Shown here: one piece after another, positions 28,313 through 36,054 of the stretch | Layout of the letters: each line of letters starts with the position of its first letter | Numbering within the stretch: the stretch's first letter is position 1 | Assembly: GCA_037444845.1 (NCBI GenBank) | Contig: JBBILQ010000005.1 | Coordinates: forward strand, 1 to 64,000 | Reading direction: 5' to 3' | Length of the DNA: 64,000 bases | From: JARYMI01 sp037444845 | Lineage (GTDB): Bacteria > Acidobacteriota > Aminicenantia > Aminicenantales > UBA8522 | Notes under the pieces: generated by a model | What the model was told of the DNA's origin: nothing | The model's database searches: none | The model's input: the letters and a program-made list of their open reading frames with translations, nothing else | Made by a program: the position numbers and the translations under genes

Positions 28313-29785
28313 TCACTCCCAGTCAAGGAGCCGTTTCTTCCCTTTGAGCTTGCGGATATCGGTCACATCCTGGCTGACTTCCAAACAGCCCTTGTAAACT
28401 CCTTTTTCATCGCGAACGGCGAAATACCGGATATGGATGAATCTTTCCTTCGTTTCGATCCAGAATTCGGCGACGTCTCGGCGGCCTTCCTTAAAAGCGT
28501 CGAGGATGCGGTTGACCATGTGAACGCTCGCCGGCGGGTGGCAGTTCTGGACGCGGCGGCCGATGACTCCCGGGCTGCGCGGAAAGATCCTCTCGGCAGA
28601 AGCGGAGTAGTATCGGACCGTGTCATTCTCGTCGACAAAAGTGACATCAACAGGCAGGCTCTTGAGAATGAGATTAATAGCCTCCGGCGTGAGTGAGCCT
28701 GTGTCAAGCTCAACATCCGCCGGCGGACGCCTGTAAGAAGCGAGCGGCGGCCGCCCTTCAGCATGGACAGCCGGCTTCCATTCTTTCTCTGGCTCAATCC
28801 ATGCGTATCCGACCTCCCCCTCCCCTTTTTTGACCCTTGCCCAGTCCTCGTCGCTGAGCGTTTCGAGGCTCATCGGAAAGAGGATTTTCTCCTCCTTGTA
28901 GATCATGTCCGAGATCATCCCGCTCAGGTTGCGGCCGAGAGCGGCGATCTCAACAGCCAGGCCAGAATCGATGAGCCGGCGGAACTCGCGGAGCCGAGCC
29001 CTGATATCGTCGTGGATGGCCCACATGATTTTAGACGGACCGCTCACTCCCTTTGATTCAAGGAGGGGAAAGAGCTGATTCTCCTTCTTCAGGTAGTGCT
29101 TTTCGACCTCCGCCAGGGTGGCGAGCTGGGAAACGAGGGCGTCTTTATGCTGCTTCAGGCCTGTTTCGCCCTCAGCCTCCACCTGCCCGAGCAGGTTGCT
29201 CCACCCCTCCAGAATCTTTTCGAGCGCCCTGTTTTCCTGCTCTAACGTACGGAGAGGATGACCCGGGACCAAAGACGGAAGCAGCTGGCTCTCCAGGGAT
29301 TCCTTGAAAACCTGGACATGGACGTCGCAGAGGCGCTTGACTTCCTCTTCGGGCATTCCCTCGTCAATTAGCTGTTGTTCCATCTCAGAAATCTCTGTCG
29401 GGCTGACATCCTGGATGAGCTCGGCAAAACGCCTCTTCAACTCTTCCCTGTCCCCTCCCTCATGGAGCTCGCGAATAATATCCTTGAGCACCTCGAGTCT
29501 CGCTTCTTTTGAGGCAATCGGTTCGCTCTTCGCCTCGGCCAAGTCCAGTTCTGCCTCCTCCCCGCTCGCTCGCTTGATCTCGGCTTGAATCTTCTGAAGG
29601 AGTTCTGGCAGGGACATGCCCCCGAAACTGGCCGCCTGCTGCAACGTGGCCACTTTGCCGATTGTTTTTCGCATGACCGGACTTTTCAGCCGGGAGAATT
29701 TTGGCGTCAGGCCGACAAGAAAATTTAGGAGAAAAGGATATTTTTTCAACATCTCATCAATCTTCGTCCTGGCAGTAAGCCGCAT
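28313..29785 (-). CDS. DUF1858/DUF438/hemerythrin/PAS protein
   Basis: A 490-residue soluble protein. An N-terminal DUF1858-like segment (about 1-60, TKIDEMLKKYPFLLNFLVG) is followed by a DUF438 helical region (about 95-170), a hemerythrin-like HHE region (about 180-330, with H..E and HDDIR ligands) and a C-terminal PAS domain (about 370-485). Such proteins are thought to sense oxygen or nitric oxide through a diiron centre, but function is not proven. It starts 33 bases after purA with an AAGGAGAG ribosome site, so it may be read through from the purA promoter. Confidence 0.82.
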   Translation of the reverse strand: MRLTARTKIDEMLKKYPFLLNFLVGLTPKFSRLKSPVMRKTIGKVATLQQAASFGGMSLPELLQKIQAEIKRASGEEAELDLAEAKSEPIASKEARLEVLKDIIRELHEGGDREELKRRFAELIQDVSPTEISEMEQQLIDEGMPEEEVKRLCDVHVQVFKESLESQLLPSLVPGHPLRTLEQENRALEKILEGWSNLLGQVEAEGETGLKQHKDALVSQLATLAEVEKHYLKKENQLFPLLESKGVSGPSKIMWAIHDDIRARLREFRRLIDSGLAVEIAALGRNLSGMISDMIYKEEKILFPMSLETLSDEDWARVKKGEGEVGYAWIEPEKEWKPAVHAEGRPPLASYRRPPADVELDTGSLTPEAINLILKSLPVDVTFVDENDTVRYYSASAERIFPRSPGVIGRRVQNCHPPASVHMVNRILDAFKEGRRDVAEFWIETKERFIHIRYFAVRDEKGVYKGCLEVSQDVTDIRKLKGKKRLLDWE

Positions 29786-29818
29786 GGTTCTTCTCTCCTT
29801 TTCTTAAGTTAGCCGGCT

Positions 29819-31144
29819 CTAAGCAAGGCTGGCTCGTATTTTCACGGGATCGACGATGCCTCCAAGCTCGTCATCTATCAGGATTGAGTCCTTCCTTTCA
29901 ACGCCCGTCGAGATGATGGCCACTCTGGCCTCAATCAAATCCTCGATGAGTTTGACATAATCGAGAAAGGCATCCGGCAGGGAAGCTTCACCGGTCAGGC
30001 CATGGATGGGTTTTTCCCAACCCTTGACTTCACGATACTGGGGCACGACCTTATCTAATATCCAGGCCTCAGTGGGAAAAGACGGCAGTTTCTCTCCCCT
30101 GTAGCTGTAATTTGTGCAAACAAGAATGGTCTCGAATACGTCAAGAACATCCGGCTTTGTCAGGGCGATTTTCTCGATCCCGTTTACCCGGCAGGAGTGA
30201 GACACGGCGACAGCGTCAAACCAGCCGCAGCGCCGGGGCCGGCCTGTGGTTGCCCCGAACTCGTTCCCTCTTTCCGACAAGCACCTCCCCTTTTCATCAG
30301 ACACTTCGGTCGGGAACGGCCCGCTGCCCACCCGGGTTGTGTAGGCTTTCGTGACGCCAAGGACAGTGTCTATCTTTGTCGGGCTTATGCCCAGACCGGT
30401 GCAGACGCCTCCGGCCGAGGAATTCGAGGACGTCACGTAGGGATAGGTCCCGTGGTCAACGTCCAGGAGAGTACCTTGAGCTCCCTCAAAGAGGATGGCT
30501 TTGCCCTGGGCTGTCTGCTGCGCCAGGAGGAAAGAGACATCGCCGATATATCTTTCCACCTTTGAGGCGTAGGCGGCGTATTCCCTGAAGATTTCACCGG
30601 CATCAAGACCGGGAAAACCAAGTGCCCGGAACAGTTCATTCTTCTCAGCCACGTTTTCAGCAATTTTTTCTTCAAGGACAGCGATGTCGAGAAGATCGCC
30701 CACTCGGACGCCGCAGCGGGCGACCTTATCTTCATAAGAAGGCCCTATGCCGCGGCTCGTTGTTCCGATTTTTTTGTTCCCCCGCCTTTCTTCCGCAATC
30801 CTCTCCAGAAGGACGTGATAAGGAAGGATAAGGTGGGCGCTCCGGCTGACGACAAGATGGGTTTCGACATCGATGCCCAGCGCTTCGAGAGCTGCCACTT
30901 CCTCGAGGAATGCTTTCGGGTGGAAGGCCACGCCGTTGCCGATAAGGCAGAGTGTCCCCGGGTGGAGGATGCCCGAAGGAATGAGGTGGAGGACGAGCTT
31001 TCGCCCGTTCAAGTAGACGGTATGGCCGGCGTTGTGGCCGCCCTGGTATCGGGCGACAACATCAAAACAAGGCGCGAGAAGGTCAACGACCTTGCCTTTC
31101 CCTTCATCTCCCCATTGAGTCCCGAGGACGATGACGTTGGACAT
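29819..31144 (-). CDS. purA: Adenylosuccinate synthetase
   Basis: The 441-residue GTP-dependent ligase of IMP and aspartate, the first step to AMP. GTQWGDEGKGKVVDLL is the P-loop with the catalytic Asp, and GGHNAGHTV the second active-site loop. TTSRGIGPSYEDK is also conserved. A GAGGAAGGA ribosome site precedes the ATG, and a promoter lies at 31212-31240. Its partner PurB is in the operon at 2430. Confidence 0.97.
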   Translation of the reverse strand: MSNVIVLGTQWGDEGKGKVVDLLAPCFDVVARYQGGHNAGHTVYLNGRKLVLHLIPSGILHPGTLCLIGNGVAFHPKAFLEEVAALEALGIDVETHLVVSRSAHLILPYHVLLERIAEERRGNKKIGTTSRGIGPSYEDKVARCGVRVGDLLDIAVLEEKIAENVAEKNELFRALGFPGLDAGEIFREYAAYASKVERYIGDVSFLLAQQTAQGKAILFEGAQGTLLDVDHGTYPYVTSSNSSAGGVCTGLGISPTKIDTVLGVTKAYTTRVGSGPFPTEVSDEKGRCLSERGNEFGATTGRPRRCGWFDAVAVSHSCRVNGIEKIALTKPDVLDVFETILVCTNYSYRGEKLPSFPTEAWILDKVVPQYREVKGWEKPIHGLTGEASLPDAFLDYVKLIEDLIEARVAIISTGVERKDSILIDDELGGIVDPVKIRASLA

Positions 31145-31211
31145 ACGAATCCTTCCTCACGAATTGATCAGGATGCCTGACCGAGCCTTCAAGATGAATC
31201 GCGGAGAGAAA

Positions 31212-31240
31212 ATTCTACCAGAAGTCAGCGCCTTCGACAA
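31212..31240 (-). promoter_or_regulatory. Candidate promoter of purA
   Basis: Minus strand TTGTCG (31240..31235), 17-base spacer, TAGAAT (31217..31212). Predicted start near 31205, 60 bases before the ATG. Confidence 0.6.
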
Positions 31241-31242
31241 GC

Positions 31243-32262
31243 TCAGAATTGAAGCGCAACCTGGCCGAGAAGGACGTCGTTTTTAAGGCTGAGGCCTTTC
31301 TCCCTGTTAAAATCATACTCGATTTTGATCGCGACGTTGGAAGAAGGGCGATAGGCTAACCCGACAGCCCAACGTTTGAGATCCGAGGAAATTCCCGATC
31401 CGGGGGTTACGCCAGCAAGAAAACCAGGCCCGTGATAGGGGTCATCGGATTTCATCACCTGGTAGCTGATGAGAGGAGCAAATTCGTTTGTCTTTAGCGA
31501 CAGGAGAAAAAAATGGCCTTCTGTTTCGCCACGAACATACTCGCCAGGGTTATCAATGAGGGCCTTCCCGTACTCATAGAAAAACAGGAAAGAATCTGTC
31601 TGCCAGGTAACATCCGCTCCCTGCAGAACCAGGCTGCGGCTGCCCTCATCGTCATGTTTTCCCCGGTAGAAGGAAAAACCGGCCTCAAAGGATTGACTCA
31701 GGAAGACCCCTGCCCTTCCTCCAACTGCTTTGTCCCCGTTATTGTCCTTGAATTGCTGACCTGAAGGGATGTCTTGAGCCTCCCTCAGTCCGTTGCCCAC
31801 GTACCCAGAATAATTGAAGAAGCTAATGCTCCCCTCGGCCATGAGCCCGATATCCCTCCAGCTTGCGGGGTAAAGGGCCTCCACGTGGAGAGGAGCCTTG
31901 ATGAAGTCTGTCTCATGGGGCCGGCTGGCCCGGTTGTATTTTCCAAAAGGAACGAGATAACAGCCAAGTCTCAGTTGGAAAGCCGACGAAGGCCGGATAG
32001 CGACCCAGGCCTCTTCGATTTCAACGCTGGTTTCGGTTTTGAACCTGACCTCGAGGTCGTAGAAGAATATCTTGTTCAATTCTCCGGCAGAAAGAAGGCC
32101 CGCCTGGACCTGTCTGAACGTTCCATCGGGAAACTTGGCCTGGCGCTCTCCGTTCTCGTACTGGAAGGAAAAATAACCGTTGGCTTTGAATTGAGCCTTC
32201 GTTTCCTGAGAGAAGATGCCGATAGAAAAGGAAAGAACAGCAAGGATGTCTCTGACTCTCAT
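31243..32262 (-). CDS. Outer-membrane porin-like beta-barrel protein
   Basis: A 339-residue protein with a signal peptide (residues 1-23), then alternating hydrophobic/polar strands rich in aromatic residues, ending in Phe as outer-membrane barrels do. Patterns such as AWVAIRPSSAFQLRLGCYLVPFGKYN recall phosphate-selective-porin-like proteins. It overlaps the reductase gene as ATGA and is the last gene of a ferritin-like/rubredoxin/reductase operon, an unusual place for a porin. The solute is unknown. Confidence 0.72.
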   Translation of the reverse strand: MRVRDILAVLSFSIGIFSQETKAQFKANGYFSFQYENGERQAKFPDGTFRQVQAGLLSAGELNKIFFYDLEVRFKTETSVEIEEAWVAIRPSSAFQLRLGCYLVPFGKYNRASRPHETDFIKAPLHVEALYPASWRDIGLMAEGSISFFNYSGYVGNGLREAQDIPSGQQFKDNNGDKAVGGRAGVFLSQSFEAGFSFYRGKHDDEGSRSLVLQGADVTWQTDSFLFFYEYGKALIDNPGEYVRGETEGHFFLLSLKTNEFAPLISYQVMKSDDPYHGPGFLAGVTPGSGISSDLKRWAVGLAYRPSSNVAIKIEYDFNREKGLSLKNDVLLGQVALQF

Positions 32263-33461
32263 AGGACCGAAAAATCAAACGTATCTTCAAGCAGGTGGTT
32301 AATCCATTGACTCACCTGGCGCCTGGCGGTGACGGCCCTAACGATCTCGTTCGTGTCTTTTTCTGTTCCCATCCAGATGGCCCCGACCATGGCTCCGCCC
32401 AAAAGAACGATTTTTTTGTAGACTCCTTCGTCTTCTTTGAGTGTCCTGATTTCCTGGTAATCCAGCCCCTCTGGGTTCACCGTTCCGACTGAAGTCATGG
32501 TAATGCCGGCCACCTTGAGCGTGTTGGAGGGAACAGTCCCTTCGTATTTTTTTGGCTCGCCGAGGATGTTGTAAGCGACAGTCCGTGCCTGGTCGAAGGA
32601 GGCGGGAATGATGCCGTAGACCTTCCCATCATGCTGGATGCTGTCTCCGGCGCCGAATATTTGGGGCAGGTTTGTCCTGAGAAAATCATCAACGACGAGG
32701 CCTTTATCAGTTGTCAACCCGGCCTCTATGAGGAGCCCGAGGTTTGGCCTGACTCCAGCCGCGATGACGGCCAGGTTGGCGACTGTCCCCTCTCCTCCTT
32801 TAAACTTCAATCCAGTGACTTCCTGTTGCCCTGCTATTTCCTCAGTCGCCACGCCCAGGCGGACGCGAATACCCTGGCTCTCGATCTGCTTCTTGAGAAG
32901 AGAAGCTCCGTGCTTGTCCAGCTGGCGAGGCAGCAGCCGGTCAAAAAATTCAACGACTTCGACCTCGGCGCCCCGGGACTTGAGGCCGCGGGCGATCTCC
33001 AAACCCAGGAGCCCGCCCCCGATGACGACGACCCGGGAATGGTCCTTAAGAAAGTCGAGAATGGCCTGGGCGTCGTCGAGATTCCGGAGCGTGAAAACTC
33101 CTCGTTTTTCTGATCCCTTGATGGCCGGGATGAAAGAGGAAGCGCCGTTGGCCACCAAAAGGGCGTCATAGCTCACCTTTTTGCCGCTCTCGATCTCGAC
33201 TTCCCTAGACTTCGGATGAATCTTCCTGACCGGCTTGCCCAGATGAATATTGATGTTCTGCCTGATATGCCAGTCCTCCGAGAAGGCAAAAAGACGCTCA
33301 TAAGGCAACCTGCCGGCGATGTACTCGACCAGGTTGGGACGAGGATAGTATGGGACCTTTTCTTCAGCATAGACGTGGACCTCGACCCCTGAATCCAGCT
33401 CACGAAGGGTCTTGGCTGCTATGGTCCCGGCCAGCCCGTTTCCGATGACGATCACCTTCAT
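32259..33461 (-). CDS. NAD(P)/FAD-dependent rubredoxin reductase-like protein
   Basis: A 400-residue pyridine-nucleotide-disulfide oxidoreductase. The FAD motif is GNGLAGTIAAKTL at the N-terminus, and the NAD motif GGGLLGLEIARGL is mid-protein, with ATEEIAG-type and GAGDSIQ segments after. The frame extends to 33611 without similarity; the ATG at 33461 with AGAGG fits. It follows rubredoxin by 25 bases, so NADH:rubredoxin oxidoreductase is the likely role, passing electrons to peroxide or superoxide reductases. Confidence 0.87.
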   Translation of the reverse strand: MKVIVIGNGLAGTIAAKTLRELDSGVEVHVYAEEKVPYYPRPNLVEYIAGRLPYERLFAFSEDWHIRQNINIHLGKPVRKIHPKSREVEIESGKKVSYDALLVANGASSFIPAIKGSEKRGVFTLRNLDDAQAILDFLKDHSRVVVIGGGLLGLEIARGLKSRGAEVEVVEFFDRLLPRQLDKHGASLLKKQIESQGIRVRLGVATEEIAGQQEVTGLKFKGGEGTVANLAVIAAGVRPNLGLLIEAGLTTDKGLVVDDFLRTNLPQIFGAGDSIQHDGKVYGIIPASFDQARTVAYNILGEPKKYEGTVPSNTLKVAGITMTSVGTVNPEGLDYQEIRTLKEDEGVYKKIVLLGGAMVGAIWMGTEKDTNEIVRAVTARRQVSQWINHLLEDTFDFSVL

Positions 33462-33486
33462 TTGAAAACCTCTGCTTCCTGAGCGC

Positions 33487-33648
33487 TCAGGCGACCTTCT
33501 GGAAAAATTCCTTGCCCACCCCGCACTGCGGGCAGACCCAATCGTCGGGCAAGTTATCGAAAGGAGTCCCCGGGCTGACGCCGGTATCAGGGTCTCCCTT
33601 CTCAGGGTCATAGACGTAGCCGCAGGCCGTGCACTCCCACTTCTCCAT
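33487..33648 (-). CDS. Rubredoxin
   Basis: A 53-residue rubredoxin: [15 protein letters not shown] at the N-terminus and [11 protein letters not shown] near the C-terminus give the two CxxCG iron ligands pairs. Length is typical. An AAGGAGAG ribosome site precedes the ATG. It is sandwiched between a ferritin-like gene and its likely reductase. Confidence 0.97.
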   Translation of the reverse strand: MEKWECTACGYVYDPEKGDPDTGVSPGTPFDNLPDDWVCPQCGVGKEFFQKVA

Positions 33649-33709
33649 GTTTCTCTCCTTTTTTATCTTATGATGAATTCAATCAATGGAGACGCAACCT
33701 GCCGAAATC

Positions 33710-34162
33710 TCAGTCTTCCCACAGGGCATGTCTCTCATACTCGATTTCCAGGCGAAGCTTATGAGATTTTTCCTGTTTGACCAGGAACTCGAACAGCTTT
33801 TTCTGCTCCTTCTTCCTGGCTTTTTTGGCCAGGCTTGTGTACAGGTCAACGGCTTTCCTTTCCTTTTTGGCCGCGAAAATGAGAAGGTCCTGGAAATTCA
33901 TCTCGGGAGTGAGAGGCTCGGCTACCAGATAGTCGCTTATCTTCAAATCCCTGACGTCCTTGCTCGCGGCGGCCTCAACTTTGACCTTAGTCAACCCCAG
34001 GAGTATTTTCTTGTGGTTCTTCTCGTCCTTTCGGAGATCTTCAAGCAGCTTCCTCGAAGCTTGTTCCTTGGCCATATGGAGCAGCTTACCGTAATTCCTG
34101 GCCGCTTCCTCCTCCCTCTTGACGGCAAACTGAATGACCTCGGCAAAACTCGAAAATTTCAT
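33710..34162 (-). CDS. Ferritin-like diiron protein
   Basis: A 150-residue four-helix protein with ligands at E18 or a neighbour, E47-x2-H50, E101 and E131-x2-H134. It lacks a rubredoxin domain; a separate rubredoxin follows 61 bases downstream. An AAGGAG ribosome site is present. The operon order suggests peroxide or oxygen reduction with electrons from NADH through the reductase and rubredoxin. Confidence 0.85.
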   Translation of the reverse strand: MKFSSFAEVIQFAVKREEEAARNYGKLLHMAKEQASRKLLEDLRKDEKNHKKILLGLTKVKVEAAASKDVRDLKISDYLVAEPLTPEMNFQDLLIFAAKKERKAVDLYTSLAKKARKKEQKKLFEFLVKQEKSHKLRLEIEYERHALWED

Positions 34163-34259
34163 GGCCAGCTCCTTTCTTGCATTCTTTAAACTTCGAGACC
34201 CTGCCCGTCTAATTTCCCTGGATGCTTCGGGAAAGGCCTGCCCTGGAACAACATAAAAC

Positions 34260-34287
34260 CTTATAACAAAAACAATTCTTCTGTCAA
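34260..34287 (-). promoter_or_regulatory. Promoter of the ferritin-like/rubredoxin operon
   Basis: Minus strand perfect TTGACA (34287..34282), 16-base spacer, TATAAG (34265..34260). Predicted start near 34253 leaves a leader of about 90 bases before the ATG at 34162. Confidence 0.65.
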
Positions 34288-34321
34288 CGAAGACATGATT
34301 TCAACCCCTGTGATAACGGGC

Positions 34322-34350
34322 TTGATTTGCGGACGCTTTTCGGTTAATAT
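34322..34350 (+). promoter_or_regulatory. Promoter of the small membrane protein genes
   Basis: TTGATT (34322-34327), 17-base spacer, TAATAT (34345-34350). Start near 34357 gives a leader of only about 11 bases without a ribosome site before the ATG at 34368. Confidence 0.6.
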
Positions 34351-34367
34351 CTTAAAACTCAAAGCCG

Positions 34368-34778
34368 ATGAAACCATATGCTTGCCTTCTGGCCGGATGG
34401 CTTTTTCCCGGCCTTGGCCATTTTCTCCAGAAGAAATTCTGGCGGGGCGCTATCTTTCTCCTCGCCATTCTGGGCATGACGGGAATGGGCCTGGCCATGG
34501 GGGGGAAGATCTACCCGCTTTATCTCGAAAAACCTCAGACCGTTCTTGAAATCGTCACCAACCTGTTCAAGAAGGAAAATCCGCTCGCTCTGCTGGCTTT
34601 TTTCGCCGACCTTGGCAACCTTCTAATCTATGCACTGAGCCGTTTTCTGTCTTTTGGGCAGGGAGCTCTTGAACGCTCCACCTTTGAGTTCGGGACAGCC
34701 TATGTGGCCGGTGCCGGGCTTCTGAACTACCTCATCGCCCTCGACGCCTTTGATATCGCCCGTGGAAAGAAGAAATGA
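34368..34778 (+). CDS. Small multi-pass membrane protein (DUF6677-like)
   Basis: A 136-residue protein with hydrophobic segments near 8-25 and 28-45, then 72-92 and 110-128. The opening ACLLAGWLFPGLGHFLQKKFWRG is like TM2/DUF6677-type proteins, where a Gly-rich GLGH turn joins two helices. Function is unknown. The stop overlaps the start of the next small membrane gene as ATGA. Confidence 0.65.
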   Translation: MKPYACLLAGWLFPGLGHFLQKKFWRGAIFLLAILGMTGMGLAMGGKIYPLYLEKPQTVLEIVTNLFKKENPLALLAFFADLGNLLIYALSRFLSFGQGALERSTFEFGTAYVAGAGLLNYLIALDAFDIARGKKK

Positions 34779-34954
34779 TCTTCCAAAGCCACCTTCTTTC
34801 TATGATCATCTACGCTTTTCTTGTCTCTGTCGTGCTGGCACTCGTCCGGAGGAACGAGTTAAAAAGCCAGGTCAAGTACGGCCTCTCCCTTTTTCTCATC
34901 ATGGTCATCTGCGGGCTGGCCTTCGGCTGGTTCATGTTCCTTTTCACCCGCTGA
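34775..34954 (+). CDS. Hypothetical 59-residue membrane protein
   Basis: Starts at ATG 34775 overlapping the preceding stop and ends at TGA 34952-34954. Two hydrophobic stretches (about residues 6-23 and 35-57) are joined by a basic loop VRRNELKSQVKYG. The coupling to the previous gene and the clean frame support expression. No family is recognised; it may act with its larger neighbour. Confidence 0.6.
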   Translation: MIFQSHLLSMIIYAFLVSVVLALVRRNELKSQVKYGLSLFLIMVICGLAFGWFMFLFTR

Positions 34955-35041
34955 TAGCTGTTTGGCAGTCCCCGGAAGCTTTCCCGCATATGTTTTCTTC
35001 CCCCAGAGCAACACAAACGGAGAAACTTCCGCGTCCCTTCT

Positions 35042-35094
35042 AGTGTCCCGTCTCGTAAGTACCTTGCCGAAGTCCTCCGCAAAGACGGGACACT
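35042..35094. repeat. 53-base element with perfect 12-base terminal inverted repeats
   Basis: AGTGTCCCGTCT (35042-35053) and AGACGGGACACT (35083-35094) enclose 29 bases. No target duplication is obvious at the ends. It could be a miniature mobile element, one end of a lost insertion sequence, or a large hairpin. Confidence 0.55.
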
Positions 35095-35272
35095 TCCATG
35101 GGGGAGTCAAGCTCCCCCCTCGGCGCTTCGCTACGCTCCGCTGACCCCCTGAGGGGAACGACGCCGTCCCCCTCAAACTCCCCCGCGGGTGGTGCGCCTT
35201 CAGGGACCGCGACTTAAGTGAAGTTATTTATGAGACGCACCACTAGTTTTTTATTCGCCCCCCTAATGTGTT
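35095..35272. other. Non-coding, hairpin-rich stretch
   Basis: No coding frame is credible between 34955 and the ftsE leader. Besides the 53-base element it holds the hairpins GGGGGAG/CTCCCCC (35100-35118) and CCCC-TGA-GGGG (35146-35156), and a GC-rich, low-complexity run of CGCTTCGCTACGCTCCGCT type. Composition differs from both neighbours and resembles dispersed REP-like repeats. Confidence 0.5.
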
Positions 35273-35278
35273 ATAATC
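35273..35278 (+). promoter_or_regulatory. -10 box upstream of ftsEX
   Basis: A perfect TATAAT with only a weak T-rich -35 region (about 35250-35255). Start near 35285 would give a leader of about 90 bases to the ftsE ATG. Confidence 0.45.
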
Positions 35279-35309
35279 CTTGCTTCGAGCGGGGCGGAAC
35301 AGGAAGAAA

Positions 35310-35363
35310 ATGAACGGGCTTGCCGGCCTCAGGCCGGTCACCGGGTCTCGAGACGGCGCTTGA
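35310..35363 (+). other. Possible 17-codon leader ORF before ftsE
   Basis: An ATG with an AGGAAG ribosome site opens a frame reading MNGLAGLRPVTGSRDGA and stops 10 bases before the ftsE start. A CCGGCCT-C-AGGCCGG hairpin (35323-35337) lies inside it. It could couple translation into ftsE, which lacks a good ribosome site of its own. Confidence 0.3.
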
Positions 35364-35373
35364 AAACATCGGG

Positions 35374-36054
35374 ATGATTGAGCTCTATCACATTTCCAAG
35401 CAGTACCAGGAGGGCCAGTGGGCTCTCATGGACATCAATCTCCACATTAAAAGGGGAGAGTTCTGGTTCGTCACGGGCCCGAGCGGCTCCGGCAAAACAA
35501 CGCTCCTCAAGATTATTTTCCGTGAAATTTTGCCCACGCGCGGCCAGATCGTAATCGACGGCATTAATATCCTGCGCCTGCCAGACCACAAAATCTGGAA
35601 GCTGCGCCGGTCGATGGGTATCGTCTTCCAGGACTTCCGCCTTCTCTTCCATAAAAAAGTCTTTGATAACGTGGCCATCGGTCTCTATGTCATGGGTATC
35701 CCGGTTAAAGAAATCCGCCGCCGCGTCTTCAACGCCCTCAGGCTCGTCAACCTTCATCAAAAAATGTGGGAATACCCCTCTCACCTCTCGTACGGAGAGC
35801 AACAGCGTGTGGCCATTGCCCGGGCTGTGGTTAATGAGCCGCAGATCTTGTTGGCCGACGAACCGACCGGCAACCTCGACCCGGAGCTTGCGTTCGAGAT
35901 CATCGGCGTATTCAAGGAAATCAACAGGCAAGGGACGACCGTCTTGATCTGCAGTCACGACAAGGAGCTCATCCGTCATTTCGGGGATAAGATTTTGTTC
36001 TTGTTTAAAGGAAAAATCATCGGAAAGGAAGTTCAACCATTCTCCAGAAAATAA
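35374..36054 (+). CDS. ftsE: Cell-division ATP-binding protein FtsE
   Basis: A 226-residue ABC ATPase. Walker A is GPSGSGKTT, the signature LSYGEQQRVAIARA (usual LSGGEQQR), Walker B ILLADEPTGNLD and the switch His is in SHDKELI. FtsEX links the divisome to peptidoglycan hydrolases at the septum. The frame is open from 35320, but MIELYHISKQY at 35374 is the normal N-terminus. It is followed directly by ftsX. Confidence 0.94.
   Translation: MIELYHISKQYQEGQWALMDINLHIKRGEFWFVTGPSGSGKTTLLKIIFREILPTRGQIVIDGINILRLPDHKIWKLRRSMGIVFQDFRLLFHKKVFDNVAIGLYVMGIPVKEIRRRVFNALRLVNLHQKMWEYPSHLSYGEQQRVAIARAVVNEPQILLADEPTGNLDPELAFEIIGVFKEINRQGTTVLICSHDKELIRHFGDKILFLFKGKIIGKEVQPFSRK

Noticed and set aside
33462..33611. 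N-terminal extension of the rubredoxin reductase
   Set aside because: The codons are an out-of-frame reading of the rubredoxin gene.
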